Below, piece by piece: positions 11,801 through 24,593 of a DNA stretch of 64,000 bases; positions within the stretch are counted from its first letter, which is position 1, and each line of letters begins with the position of its first letter. The notes under the pieces were generated by a model, which searched no databases, was not told the origin of the DNA, and saw only the letters and a program-made list of their open reading frames with translations. Source of the DNA: Zeugodacus cucurbitae (taxonomy: Eukaryota; Arthropoda; Insecta; Diptera; Tephritidae); contig NC_071671.1 of assembly GCF_028554725.1 (NCBI RefSeq), positions 11,630,001 through 11,694,000 of the forward strand. The letters are read 5' to 3'. Both the position numbers and the translations under genes were made by a program.

Positions 11801-13503
11801 TTTACTGGCTTGACAACAATAATAATATGTTTATTTATCAAAGTCCTACATAAATATTGTATATATGAAAATTAAATTCATCCAACTACTCGCAACATAC
11901 TTTAAATACCACACACTGTTGGCTATATTTAGCGTCCAATGAACTAATTTCGATTACAGTCTAACGACTATTTAGGCAATTGACCTGCATTAACACAAAA
12001 GCAATCTATTTAAATAACATCCCCAAAAAATAATGAGCACTAAATTTACAGTCTCAAAAAGCCTATAGAACATGCTTGGTGTGTAGTAACCCCGTGTAAC
12101 ACCACTTGACCGCTGACCTTGCCCATACTCGCGTAAGAAAAAACACGAAAAATACGAAACAAAAAGCAAATTCGATTACCTTTACAACGCCACCGAGTGT
12201 TTAATGGCGTCCACACACACAATTCATGTTATTTTACAAATCACCCAAATTACCAAATAAAGGACAACGTGCTACACATACTCGACATAACTATTTGTAT
12301 ATACGAGTATACGACTGTACCGACTTACGTCAACGTACTAAGCACACACACGTCTGGATAAATGCACAAGCGGGTAACTGTTGACGTGCGTATGCGTGAC
12401 TCGTGCTAGGCGCGCCAGACATGGCTAAAAATGTAGATCTGCAGGGTAGCTCATGCCACGAGCTAGTAGTGTTCTCTGTGACACTAGATTCTTCTAAAGT
12501 GTGGTCAAGTGGACGTGCGCGTTTACCGCATTTAGCTCAAGGTTAGGCAGTAAATTCGCTATGTGAGTAATCTCAAGCGCCGCTGCAAAAGTGAATTTGT
12601 GAAACACTAAATGAAAATAATTGTTTATGAACTTTTGGAACACTAACAGCTGAGAGAGCCAGTACGTGGTGAAAAGGTTTTTGAAGGAGCAGCAGTACAT
12701 TCAGTCAAATAATGTATATATAGATTCAAAAATATATAGTTATGTCTACACCCACTTTAACCAACTTTCGTTGACACTTCATAACTGAATGTGATCTTTA
12801 ACACGAACCACTTCGTGATCGCATGTCTATTGCACACAGTCAGTCGCAGGTGCTTGAAATCGAATTCCTTTCAAAGTGTACACTTCATAAAAATAGACAA
12901 ACTACCCTGCCCCGGTCGCTGGTATGACGGCGCACCATTAATCGAAGCCAATTAAGTGCTGACGTCAAATGTAAAATTACCGCAAATTGCGGTGACAAAT
13001 GTCAATAGATAATTTTACACAGCAGTGTAAGTAAGTATATGTTCATATAAATATGTACACGTGAGTTGTACTTGTCTGCATTGAAACAATTGTTGTGCGT
13101 GCAACAGGTCTGTCTCTAAGCGCGCTTTTATCGTTCTTCCTAAATGACAGTGAACACATTTAAACTATTTTAAAGCATTTGACAACTTATAATTTGAAAT
13201 TATTACGTGTTTATTGTGTGGTGAATTATTGACGGAAACCTTTTATGACGTTAGAATGTCATTACCGCTGGAAAGCACCAGGCAGAGGGTAACCTTATAT
13301 CTTATTCTAGAATTCGTTGGTTGACAGCAGCTAAAATAAATTCGTGATTATTATGTTAAATACTGCACTGTTACAAAAATCGATTAAATGTAATCGATTT
13401 ATTAACTCTCTAAACCATTGACGTTTATTACATATTCACTCTTTTATAATTAAGCTTTAATCGCCCTAAAGTTTTACAAAAAATTATCTTTTCCTCTTTC
13501 TAG
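11801..13503. other. Intron DNA upstream of the jeb-like LDLa exon
   Basis: No gene. The stretch 11880-13260 is less AT-rich and less repetitive than its surroundings. 12930-13020 carries homeodomain-type cores (ATTAATCGAAGCCAATTAA), a CRE-like TGACGTCA and a CCGCAAATTGCGG palindrome. The polypyrimidine tract and TAG acceptor of the next exon occupy 13485-13503. Confidence 0.45.
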
Positions 13504-13664
13504 AATGCCCTACCGCCATGGATGGCATGGAGCGTTTCGCGTGTCCCACACCTGATGTGCAGGGACGATATCGTTGCATAGACGATCATGTGCTATGCGA
13601 TGGCTTCATCGATTGTCCGGAAGGTGAAGATGAAGATCGAAGATCGTGTATGTTCTACAAAACG
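13504..13664 (+). CDS. jeb: jeb-like gene, penultimate coding exon (LDLa domain)
   Basis: 161-bp exon after a TTTCTAG acceptor and before the GTAAGT donor at 13665. The frame is set by its first two bases completing a split codon. It encodes 53 residues with six cysteines and the class A LDL-receptor pattern: FACP..., GRYRCIDDHVLCDGF, then the calcium-binding acidic cluster IDCPEGEDED and a last CMFYKT. In flies Jelly belly is a secreted ligand of the receptor tyrosine kinase Alk, with its single LDLa module at the C terminus; the layout and the tail in the next exon fit this from memory. Upstream exons, including the signal peptide, are outside or unseen. Other secreted LDLa proteins are possible but less likely. 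Confidence 0.65.
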
Positions 13665-15069
13665 GTAAGTGATTTAAAGTAGGAGTTTAAAGAAAAAAAG
13701 AAATGAAAATTCCCCTGCAAATACGTACCCTCACAAAAGTATAATAGATGGACTAAAGATAGTTGTGGAGTAATCTCGATGGTTTTTTGACCAGAGCCAG
13801 GAACACCATTTCCATATATTTCTGTTATAAAGTCTTCCTTGACAGACTCACGGACAGCCGAATTGATGAACTAACAGACGGCGGTCAATTCGATCACTCT
13901 GATCTTTTTGTTATAAAATTCTATAACTCATTCGATTATTTTTAAATTTTTAAAGGCTAGAAACAACCGTTAAATTTTGTGGAGAAAGTTTTCATAATTT
14001 TTTCTTCGCTATTGCTTTTTTTACTAGAGAAATAGTGGGGTATGGGGTGGGTTGGTAAAAAATACAGGAATAAGTATATATACGAATGGATCCAAACTAG
14101 TGGGACGTGTGGTAGCTGACTTCATTTCAGAAAAGACAAGACATCACAATCGCCTTCCATCTTCCAGATCCCTGCAGTGTCTGTCTTCCGAGCGAAGATT
14201 ACTGCAATCAAAGAAGGCCTACTCTCTCTAACAAAGAGCGTGGTAAAAACAAGAACTATATTAATTTTTATAGAAAGCCAGGCGACCTTGAAATCGCTAA
14301 AGTCTCTTAGAGTCTCATCGAAGATGGTGAAAGAATGCCTTGAGATATTAATGGTACTATCCGACTATTTCACGATAAACTTGCAAATAATTCCAGGATA
14401 CAGTAACATTCCAGGAAACTGTGAAACGGATGAACTAACCAGACTAGGTACCAACTTACAAAGAAATTCTGATCAAGAGGGAATATACATGCCTCTGACT
14501 ACTTGTAAAGATTTAATCGACAAATACGTCATAGACATATCCAAGCCTCTGTGATCTGAATGTAAAATTGAAATTTAAAATAAACGACTTAAGACCTCTA
14601 GAAGGAGTGTTAACAGGTAACTGTCTGACAAGAAGGAAAGAGAAGGGGACAGTAGGACATATTCTATGTGGAATAAGGCTCCACAAATGCACAGGAAAAG
14701 AAAGACAATGAACGTTCACGATTTTCTTGACGTTGCCTCGAAAGTTACATTTATAAAACTTGTTGAATTGAACAACTTTATCAAGACCACACGATGCTTC
14801 AGAGAGGACATGCTAGTGTGATGGGATGCTAGTACCGGTGGAGTCAAAATGGGCCTCCTAAAGGCCTAAGTGCGTCGTACGACATCCACTTTATCTACCT
14901 AAGTAATAAAATTTTTCAACAGTATTAAGAACCTTATATTTTTAAGTTATTATAAGCTTGGGGACAGAGTTTCTAAAACTTATACGAAGTCCCTAGGATT
15001 AAATTTCGAACCGATTATTTTTACTAATTCTGGAATTTAATCACGCACAAACTTGTTTTTTTCTTTCAG
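13665..15069 (+). other. Final intron of the jeb-like gene
   Basis: 1405-bp intron with a GTAAGT donor and a TTTTTTTCTTTCAG acceptor. It joins codon ACG to GTC in phase 0. It carries a decayed non-LTR retrotransposon tail in the same orientation at about 14047-14906. The rest is ordinary AT-rich intron sequence. Confidence 0.65.
14047..14906 (+). pseudogene. Decayed non-LTR retrotransposon RNase H and C-terminal region
   Basis: Starts with YTNGSKL, a decayed form of the RNase H motif YTDGSK, then frameshifts near 14175. It continues as VFRAKITAIKEGL, TILIFIESQATLKSL (second catalytic acid area) and IIPGYSNIPGNCETDELTR, the usual VPGHSGIPGNE-AD-LA block. After a stop at about 14553 the remains of the C-terminal domain continue (CFREDMLV) to about 14890. 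This pattern belongs to RNase H-bearing Jockey/R1/I-type elements. It is a 5'-truncated fossil with several frameshifts and no intact RT in the window. Confidence 0.75.
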
Positions 15070-15129
15070 GTCAAAGCTCACCTTGATGTTTTGGCAGATG
15101 CGCTGCTGCGCTGGGCGCGAGGGCGTTAA
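15070..15129 (+). CDS. jeb: jeb-like gene, terminal coding exon
   Basis: Sixty coding bases follow the TTTCTTTCAG acceptor and encode a 19-residue tail ending LLRWARGR, then TAA at 15127-15129. Spliced to the LDLa exon this gives FYKT-VKAHLDVLADALL-RWARGR, a short amphipathic C-terminal tail after the LDLa module. I recall a very similar ending for Drosophila Jeb. The coding phase is conserved across the junction and the stop is followed at once by low-complexity UTR-like sequence, which supports a genuine last exon. Confidence 0.65.
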   Translation, partial: VKAHLDVLADALLRWARGR

Positions 15130-16317
15130 ACGACAACAACAGAAACCACACACGTATTTAACACAACATAAACTCGCCTTCCTATGCATAAATGCAAACA
15201 GAACAAAACCACACACTACACCCGAAGCAACATAAATAGATGTGTGGCCGCTAGCAGCCGCATGCACAACACACAAACAACAACCATCACCACCGCATAA
15301 AAGAAAGATGATAGCATGAAATGAAAGAATAAGAGAACCGAAAGTCAAATAACTAAACATTCAAGCAAAATCATACGGATGGACACTGAGACACACACAC
15401 AACACAGACATAAACACAAACTCCTAAACGGCGGGTCGCCAATGATAGCCCATGAGAGAGAGAGAGAGAAAGCGAGCGCGTTAGAGAGAGTGAGATTGCG
15501 AAATAGTAGTATTGTTTGTAAAAAGCTGTAAAAGTATTGTCAAAATAAACAAATGCTAGAGAAATAGGACACAAAAACAACAAAAAACACAGAAAAATAA
15601 TAATAACAACTGATGAAATTAACTGTTATTAGCAACTTGTGTGGCATGGCATGTAAGGTGCAGAAGAAAAAAAATTCTCATAAATTAGATGTGAATTTCA
15701 ATGAGCGTATGCAATAACCAAAATGAATGCCAGATAATGAAACTTATGTATGTAGTAAATGTTTAATCAACTAGCAAAAAAGCAAGGTGTAAGGAATACT
15801 TAATGTTATACATATGAATTATGATTAAAATTTTTGATTACTTATTACTTCAAGCAAAAAAATTAATATAACTTAACGATTATTAATTATTATGATTATT
15901 AAAAAAATTATTATAAATAATACTATTATTAATATTATAAACAAAGCAAAAAACAAACACTACTATTATTAATATTGAAACAAAGTGAAATTATTCAAAG
16001 CAACAGCCATAAACATAAAATATAAAAAAAAAAAATTTAAATAACTGAGATGTGGCAAAATATTTTCGACATTTATGTAATTACTAAATTAAATGATTGT
16101 ATAAAGAGTGTTAATATCAAATGTTAATTAAATATACAACAGTTAATAATAAAATAACCGAATACCAAAGAATACGACGGTGGCAGGGTGTGAACGGTGT
16201 TACGCTTTAGCATAGCAAACAATATGTTTACCCACCCCCAAAGTCATGAGCTTCGGAAATTGTGTCAATTGTAGTGGTGGTAAGCGTGCATGCTGTTCAT
16301 TTGTCCAAAAAATCGCA
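15130..16317 (+). other. Probable 3' UTR of the jeb-like gene
   Basis: A-rich, CA-rich plus-strand sequence following the stop, typical of long fly 3' UTRs. It includes a GAGAGA run (about 15453-15497) and ACACAC tracts. The first AATAAA is at 15544-15549, and many further AATAAA/ATTAAA matches follow in AT-rich sequence, so the true cleavage site cannot be fixed. Confidence 0.45.
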
Positions 16318-17515
16318 ATTCGGAGTAACTCCGAAAAACTCCGAATTATTATTTTAAAGTGTTTCAAGTGTGTGAGTACATAACTATACTGCTGCTTATA
16401 TAAAACTGAAAATTATTTAAACATTTTATAACTTTGCTGACTCCGAAAATGTTCGGTTGTTTAAAAAATGCTTGTATATTTGCATAAAATTTAACATGTT
16501 CATCTATATCAAATATGATATCTGTTGAAACATATTTATTTCTACAAAACTTTGTGCTATTAGCAGTTTTACACTAAAACATTTTCAGCAACTATGTGTC
16601 GGTGCTTTCACAAATTCGGAGTCTTGTTTAATAGTCAATAGTCTTATTTAATAGGTTTCGCAATCTAAATTGCATTTTAGTTGATTCACAAGTATTTAGA
16701 AATACACAGAATTTTATTCCGAAAAAAAATTATGCGATACTGATGCTTTAACCTTAAATCGTTTTTGAAAATAATATTTCATGAGTTTTTTTTAAATTAT
16801 TCTACTATTCATAACTTGCTAAAAATTCGCAATTATATTATGTAATATTAATGGTCCTGGTTATTTTATCAGAAAATGCGCGTCAAAATTTGTGTTTAGT
16901 TATAGATAGTATATGAAAAAAAAATGAAAAATATTCCGTTAAAAGAAGTATTATTATTATATTCGGAGTACTTAAATTTTAGCTCAGTATTTATACTTAC
17001 AAAATTTTCTCTTATTACCTTTAAGATTACTGAAAAATATTTCGCAATAACTCTTTCTTATTATTGTTTAAAAAAAATTAATAATTTCATAATTCAGAAT
17101 TATATTAAAAAACTTCTAATTAAGTCGTAAATCGTTACTTATTCTCTGACTTTTGACCATTATTTCTAAACTCCAAAAACTATTTTAGTACTCCGAAAAA
17201 TTTTTAGGTGCCAGAACTTTTTTTGAATCTTGTTGCTTTCAAATTTCACAAATTTTTACAACTCCGAAAAAGGGTTTGATACTCCGAAAATCTTTTAACA
17301 TATACATTGTAAATTTGAAACTAAGTTTTGGCACTCCGAAATCTCCTAACATTTATTTTAAAATTTTCGAATTCGATTTTGGCACTTCGAAAATCTGCAA
17401 AAATATATTTTGCCAATTTAGAACTAGGTTTTGGCACTCCAAATATCTCCTATTTTATATTATGTAAATTTCGTACAAACTCCGAAAAAATATTAACACT
17501 CCGAAAAAATTTTAA
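16318..17515. repeat. Decayed tandem repeat built around ACTCCGAAAA
   Basis: The word ACTCCGAA recurs many times, including 16326, 16337, 16440, 17190, 17262, 17281, 17333, 17480 and 17499. Between 17281 and 17480 it sits in a degenerate unit of about 52 bp containing TTTTGGCACTCCGAAAATCT, with TTTTGGCAC at about 17326, 17377 and 17429. Short ORFs here simply reflect the period and have no domain. Confidence 0.6.
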
Positions 17516-18114
17516 GTTAAATTCAGAAAGAAGTGATGAACTAAAATTCTTCCATAGTTCTTGCGCGCATAATTTCTTTAAGTCTTTGCTAATTTTTTTT
17601 TTATTTTTTACATTTTCTGCTGTAAAATATGAATATTTTTCCAATACAAGTAACTACAACAATTACATTGGCAGTTTATCTTTTCTTTTGTCATACTGTA
17701 CGCTTTATCGCTACGAAAATATCACCTGCACTAGGCGCATGACTTGTGCTGAAGCGAAGCGCGCGTTCACACCGCCCAAACAGTAATACATATGTAGTAG
17801 TATTGAAATATGTAAAATTAAAAATTACAACTCGTTAGCATTGCAGGTGTTATTCTATATACATGTACACATAAATAATCTAAAATGAATTACATAACGG
17901 CATATATTTACATATGTATACATATATAAATATACATGCGAGTATATAGATGAATATGCAGTTACATACATATATACTACTGATGCATATATAATAACAG
18001 TGAAAGTCACGCAAACAAACAAATATACATACACTTGAAGAGAGTATAAGTTGCAATAGCATAAATTGTGTGTGCAATGGTATTACAATAAATAAGAATG
18101 ATAACGAAATTAAT

Positions 18115-18150
<36 letters not shown>

Positions 18151-20784
18151 TGAAAATTACAAAACAACTATATAAACAAATACATGAAAGACTAAATATT
18201 ACTAAAAGTTATAAGTGAAATTTATGAAATAAATTAATATATATATATATATACAAAAACAAAGTATATATATTGAAAACTTAATAATACAAATATAATA
18301 AAAAAATACAATTTTTTCTACATTGATTTGCGAATATTTTCTTTTGCACTGAGAGATTTAAGATGTTTTGACTTTCAAATACACAATTTTCGCTTTTAGT
18401 TTATAATATCTCTTTACCTTTTCATAGTAAATAAAAGACTTTGAATATATATATTTTTAGTTTTTTCTTTCTGTAAAAAAAAAAAATATTTAATTATTGT
18501 ACTAAATTAAAGTTAAACGATAAAAAGAGCAAAAAATAACATTTAAGTAAAGTTAAAAAAATTTAAATCATTCATCGACTGGAAATTAGTATAAATATGT
18601 ATATATATATTAATGAGATTGTGCATAGTTTTTATTAGATGTTATTTTTATTATAAATTATATAAATCTACATAAACGAGTTAAGCCCTTTTAGTATTAA
18701 CATGAAAATGTCGCCTAAAGGTATGCTAAACTGTACGCATTAACGTGAATTGTCGCATTCCATAAGCAACACTGCAATTACAAATTCTATTTTATATGAA
18801 TACTACTTACTTCACTACTTATCGTTGGTATTTTTTTTTTTCGAAAACTTCGAAATTTTGTGTTTTTGCTTAAATTTGCGCCTAAAGAAAAGCAAGAAAA
18901 CTTAAAAAAAAATATTAGAATATAAATATGTATTAAAATATTACAATTTTTTTTTTAACTTTTGATTAAAAAATTTTAATTCAAAAAAAATTTTGTGTTT
19001 TTGCTTATATTTGCTATTAAAAGCAAAAAATATTCAAAAAAAAAAATATTAATTATTATTTTTAAATATTAAAATATTATTATTAAAATATTATTATTAT
19101 TATTAGTATTATATTAAATATTATTAAAATATTAAAATATTAAAAATATTAATTTTTTTTTTTAATTGTTGATTAAAAAATTTTTATTCAAAAAAAATTA
19201 AAAAATGTTGTTTTTTTTTGTATATTTGATTAAAAAAATTTTATTCAAAAAATGTTAATAATTTATAAATATCTTACTTTAATTATAAAGCTTTCAATTT
19301 GCTTCAAGAATTATACAAACATTTGCTATCCCCTCCCCCCTTGCAGTGTGCGCATATGCTTTAACCAATTCATTTACACACTCATACTCATACATCGTTC
19401 GTCTTCATATTGTATATGTGTATATGTGTTCACATTCATTGCATGTATGTATTTGTATTGTACTGTTATGTACACTCTTTTTTTATAAACATATACATAT
19501 ATACGTATATATATATATATACTATATGATATATATATATATATACATAAAGATATTCTCTCAATACAAATACTACGTAATTTATATAAATAAATGACAA
19601 TTCGCTTTTGAAACATTTTTAACAACAAAAACAATGGAAAAAATATAACAAAAACAAAAACAAAAAAACAACAACAACAAGTATTGAATTAAATTTAAAT
19701 TAAATGGAAACAATTCTCATGGATATGGCAGCTATTGTAGATAAGTAAACTTATTTAAATTTAAAATAATAATTAAAAAAAAACATAAATAAAAAATAAA
19801 AACAACAACAAAAACAAATTCAATTAAACAAATTAATTGAGAAGTAAATGAAATACAAACACACACACAGACACACACAGTTTCGTCAAGCGAAATAAAA
19901 TTATTGCCAACAGCAAAGCAAGTTTATTGAAGAAAACAAAACCAAAAACAAAGAAAAAAACAATTATTATAAATAATAAACAAAGCGCATAACTGTAATG
20001 AAAATGCAATTGTACTGTCAAATCAAATGGTAGGCCAGTTGCAAAATGCACTGAAACAGTATACATACATACATACACATAGTATAATTAAGTGTTGGTA
20101 AGGCGGAGCGCGTGTATAAAAGCTTGCAAATATTTAACAAAAAACAAAAACAAAAATGAAGTTGAAATTAAAAAAAAAACACATAATAATAATAATTAAT
20201 TAACATAAACAAATTGCAGTATGTCATTAATGAAACGCATACAACCTACATACATACATACATACATATAGAGAACATAGTATATAGCGCGAGCGGAAAA
20301 TGCAGAAAGTGTGTAAAATAGAGTGTGAGAAATGTGAAGCCTAAGAGCGTTGTTAGTTTTGTAAATTCCAAATAAGCAAGTGAAATAAGTAAATAAATAA
20401 ATATAAGCGAAAAAAAAGACATGAAAAAACTCAAAACCACTCTTGTGTTGCTTTCTTTGGTACTTTTGCTTTTCTTTCTTCTCTTTTCGATATGTTTCTG
20501 TCTGCTTTCCTATATGTTGGAACCGAAAACCGTTTTAAGCAATTTTGAGATTTTTCAAAATGACAACACAGCTAATTTTTGAAAAATGTTTACCACAGTT
20601 TTTAGTTAAAGGTGAAAATAGTTTAAAATTAATATTGAAAACTTAGAGATCGTTTGTTTCAGTACATAAAAGAGTTCACTTTGATAAAAATTAGTACCAA
20701 TAATTACACTTTCGATTTCAAAATTATTTTCAAAATCATAACAATTATTAGATTAGTACAATGAAGAAAACTCGTGTACTCAAG
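17516..20784. other. AT-rich, A-biased non-coding DNA with TA microsatellites
   Basis: No gene seen. Contains (TA)n tracts at 18115-18151, 18237-18254 and 19496-19549, TATT/AATA runs at 19030-19160 and plus-strand CAAAAACAAAAAC runs at 19650-20170. The strong A over T bias on the plus strand resembles the sequence after the jeb stop and may be extended 3' UTR or intergenic DNA. Confidence 0.4.
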
Positions 20785-20880
20785 CTAGAGATCTTATATA
20801 ATTTGGAACTAACAACCTAGAGATCTTATATAATTTGGAACTAACAAGCTAGAGATCTTATATAATTTGGAACTAACATT
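20785..20880 (+). repeat. 32-bp tandem repeat, three units
   Basis: Three units start CTAGAGATCTTATATAATTT at 20785, 20817 and 20849, an exact 32-bp period. The units are almost identical and differ only at the G/C before CTAG and at the end of the last unit. The array is recent and contains no ORF. Confidence 0.9.
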
Positions 20881-23645
20881 CTATCTTTCATTGAATTTTC
20901 GTTGAATCTAAATCCAAATTCAATAATATGGCTTTTCAGTTAAGAAAACAGCAAAAAAATATAAAAAAAAATTATTTTGAATCACCCTGTAAGTTTTAAG
21001 ACCCATATATGACCAGTGGCAAAGTAAATGATGGACATTAGTTGTCTTCACACGATCATTCGGTATACGTCAATCAGCCAAAACAGCCCCTAAGTAGTTT
21101 TCATTTAACAAGTTTTTTAGTTTCAAAAATTTTGCTGAGGATAGACTAAAGATAATTGTTCGATTAACTTAATGTTCCCATTAACTGACCCACAACACTT
21201 TGAGAACTGATTTGTTAAGGTCATCAAAGAAAATCCGCTAATACTTTGTCATGTATAGGTTATGTTTTAATGTTATGACAGAGAGACTTTTGAAGCATTA
21301 ACCTGATATCAAAATGATCATAACTAATAATCACAGAGTATGACACATTTCTCTAGAAGTCTTATGAAATTGAATCTTGTTTTGAAAAAGTAAGCACACA
21401 TACGATTATAACCTTCTCTAAAATGTTTACGGCGAGTGTACCCAGCGTAATTTTACCTTAAATAATTCTAATTCTTTTAGAGAAAATATGGAAACCATTG
21501 CGTCGCTGATTCATATTAATACATAACAAGTTCATATTGTTAATATAACTGAGGCAGTGATTCAAAGAGCAAAAAATACTAAACTAAAATATCGGCTGAA
21601 ACCAGAGCTTTTGAAGCTAAATATACTGTTCTTTCTTTCATGCTGCTATAAGTCAAAATGAAAGCTCTCGCTGTGTAAAAATGCTACAACAATCAGAGTT
21701 AAATACAATTTTACAGCACTCAATGTTGTCTCTCAAACGAATTCAAGGTTGTGTCACCTTAAGAAATAATACAAATTTCATCTCAAATAAAAAAAAAATA
21801 TTAGTCTACACAAACCAAAAAAAAAATATCATCAAATAACTGGCACCAACTTAGTTGCTAGAGTGTAATGAAAAAAATAAAGAAATAATTTACTCTGAAT
21901 GCCAATCTTCAAAGCTCATCAATGTTTACGAAAATTATATTTAAAATTTTGAATTTGAAATCTTTTGTTTTTATTAATTATTTCATACATTTTATTTGCG
22001 AAATTTAACGATCTTCAAACTATACTAAGAAGCTGTAACATTAAGATGAACCATAGTTGCAAAGTAACCCACCTTCTAGAATCCAGAAAAATAATAGTGA
22101 AATCTATAAAAGAATACAAAAAAGTTTATAAAATGTTGTAAAACTGTGCAGTTAGTGTTAATAAAATGGATTCCATATGTGTACATAGAACATAACTATG
22201 CTATTGAGAGCTGTACGTAGTGTTAGTAATAGACGCCAGTGTTGGCAAACGCAAAAATGTAACGTGCTTGATAATAGTATTGGCAATAATCACACAGTAG
22301 TTGACAGTGTTGAAAGCATAAAACTTATAAAATCTAGATATATAAATGAGCAATAGAATTGGTTTAGATAAATTGTAGAGCGGCAGATATTCAGCAAACT
22401 TATGGATTAGTAAACGCCTCGGAGAAGAGTAACAAGAAAATGTTAGTCCATAAAAACCCAGAAAAAAATATAGTTAAGCACTTGCAGAGAAAAGAACCAA
22501 AAGCAAAAACAACAAAGTACTTTAAGAAACTAAGGAAAACATATATATGAAATTGTTTGGAAAACGTTAGGGCTGAGGAGTGCAGCAATGTTTCATACAA
22601 GGCATAGTATAATGGACGACAAAGAACTTTCAAAAAATGTTTCGAAAACAAAAATCTACTAACTAAACAGATAAAGAAAACACATACATACCTATTTTTG
22701 GCCTATTTTTATATGGAGAAAATTAAAGGAAATTCTAAGAATTTCTACAACATTTTCACAGCCGTATTTTAATGAAAATATAAAATGTTTTTCGTATAAA
22801 AAAGCTTTCCGAAAACAAAAATTGAGTTTTCTACGAAACGCATGCACTTTTTAACGAAATACCATGGTTGGATAGTAGTGAAAATGTATGGACAAGATAT
22901 ATTAAAGAGAATTAGTGCTATAGGAATGACATTTTTTTTATAAAACCGTTATTGGAAATTTTAAATTTTTTTGTTAATAAAATAATTAAGTATTATTTTT
23001 TTAAGTTTAAAATAAAAGTTATAATATTTTTTTGTTTCTCTTTAATCAAAATATTTCCAATTTGTTTTTTTTTTTAGACAACAGAAATTTATATATTTAT
23101 TAATTTAAAACTCAAAAACTCGATTTCAAGCCATTAAAAATACGTTGTTGCTTTCAAATCTAAATTTTTGTAACTTTTTATGTAACTACTACTATAATCT
23201 ACATTTTCCTCTTAATTTAATGGTGTATACAATTTTTCCACCAATCTTATATGACAGATGCTATATGGTGTTCAGTATTTTTCGATATATAAAATTTTTA
23301 TTTTTTTTCGAAGATCTAACTTTGACGCTTCACATCAACTGTTATATAAGCTTGACCAAAAAGTTTCGTACACCATTAAATTATTCCCTATTTTTCATTT
23401 TTTACTAACTATATGCTGTAATTAATAATTTGTAATTAATAAAATTTCGATTTTGGAGGTTAACTTTGAAAATTTTTAGTTTTCTAAAGGTCTCTCGAAA
23501 AAATCAGTTTAGTCCAACACCCGGCCGAGTGTTTTACAGTGTTATTAATATTAAACAAAATTAATTAAATTTAGTTCTGATATGCTTTGTTTTATAGAAG
23601 AAACCTACCTGTTAATGAAAAGTGTTAAAATCTAGATTATGCAAC
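20881..23645. other. Non-coding intergenic DNA
   Basis: Only short spurious ORFs and stops in all frames. No recognisable transposon ends or RNA genes. AT content rises towards the right side (22920-23400). I see nothing further to annotate. Confidence 0.4.
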
Positions 23646-23647
23646 TA

Positions 23648-24591
23648 AAGGGTGATTTTTTAAGAGCTTGATAACTTTTTTAAAAAAAAAAACGCATAAA
23701 ATTTGCAAAATCTCATCGGTTCTTTATTTGAAACGTTAGATTGGTTCATGACATTTACTTTTTGAAGATAATTTCTTTTAAATGTTGACCGCGGCTGCGT
23801 CTTAGGTGGTCCATTCGGAAAGTCCAATTTTGGGCAACTTTTTCGAGCATTTCGGCCGGAATAGCCCGAATTTCTTCGGAAATGTTGTCTTCCAAAGCTG
23901 GAATAGTTGCTGGCTTATTTCTGTAGACTTTAGACTTGACGTAGCCCCACAAAAAATAGTCTAAAGGCGTTAAATCGCATGATCTTGGTGGCCAACTTAC
24001 GGGTCCATTTCTTGAGATGAATTGTTCTCCGAAGTTTTCCCTCAAAATGGCCATAGAATCGCGAGCTGTGTGGCATGTAGCGCCATCTTGTTGAAACCAC
24101 ATGTCAACCAAGTTCAGTTCTTCCATTTTTGGCAACAAAAAGTTTGTTAGCATCGAACGATAGCGATCGCCATTCACCGTAACGTTGCGTCCAACAGCAT
24201 CTTTGAAAAAATACGGTCCAATGATTCCACCAGCGTACAAACCACACCAAACAGTGCATTTTTCGGGATGCATTGCCAGTTCTTGAACGGCTTCTGGTTG
24301 CTCTTCACCCCAAATGCGGCAATTTTGCTTATTTACGTAGCCATTCAACCAGAAATGAGCCTCATCGCTGAACAAAATTTGTCGATAAAAAAGCGGATTT
24401 CACATTTCGAACCGAACACTGATTTTGGTAATAAAATTCAATGATTTGCAAGCGTTGCTCGTTAGTAAGTCTATTCATGATGAAATGTCAAAGCATACTG
24501 AGCATCTTTCTCTTTGACACCATGTCTGAAATCCCACGTGATCTGTCAAATACTAATGCATGAAAATCCTAACCTCAAAAAAATCACCCGT
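23648..24591 (-). mobile_element. DD41D Tc1/mariner-superfamily element, deletion copy 1
   Basis: 944-bp element with a TA duplication at 23646-23647 and 24592-24593. The ends read inward as AAGGGTGATTTTTT (left) and, on the minus strand, ACGGGTGATTTTTTT (right), an imperfect inverted pair. It carries the C-terminal two-thirds of a transposase on the minus strand. It is nearly identical to the copy at 34903-35835 and 11 bp longer; the difference is accounted for entirely by its internal deletion junction. The ends and the DD41D catalytic spacing match my memory of the rosa/Visitor group known from tephritids. Confidence 0.9.
23755..24478 (-). pseudogene. DD41D transposase, HTH region deleted and frameshifted
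   Basis: An ATG at 24478 opens MNRLTNEQRLQIIEF, the start of the N-terminal helix-turn-helix. The frame then runs over a deletion junction (about 24380-24400) and stops about 39 codons in. The catalytic part is open in another frame down to 23755. It has the first Asp in FSDEAHFWLNG, the second in FQQDGATCHTA and the third in CDLTPLDYFLWG, with 41 residues between the second and third. The deleted stretch would hold most of the DNA-binding domain. This copy cannot make transposase but keeps both ends. Confidence 0.9.
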
Positions 24592-24593
24592 TA

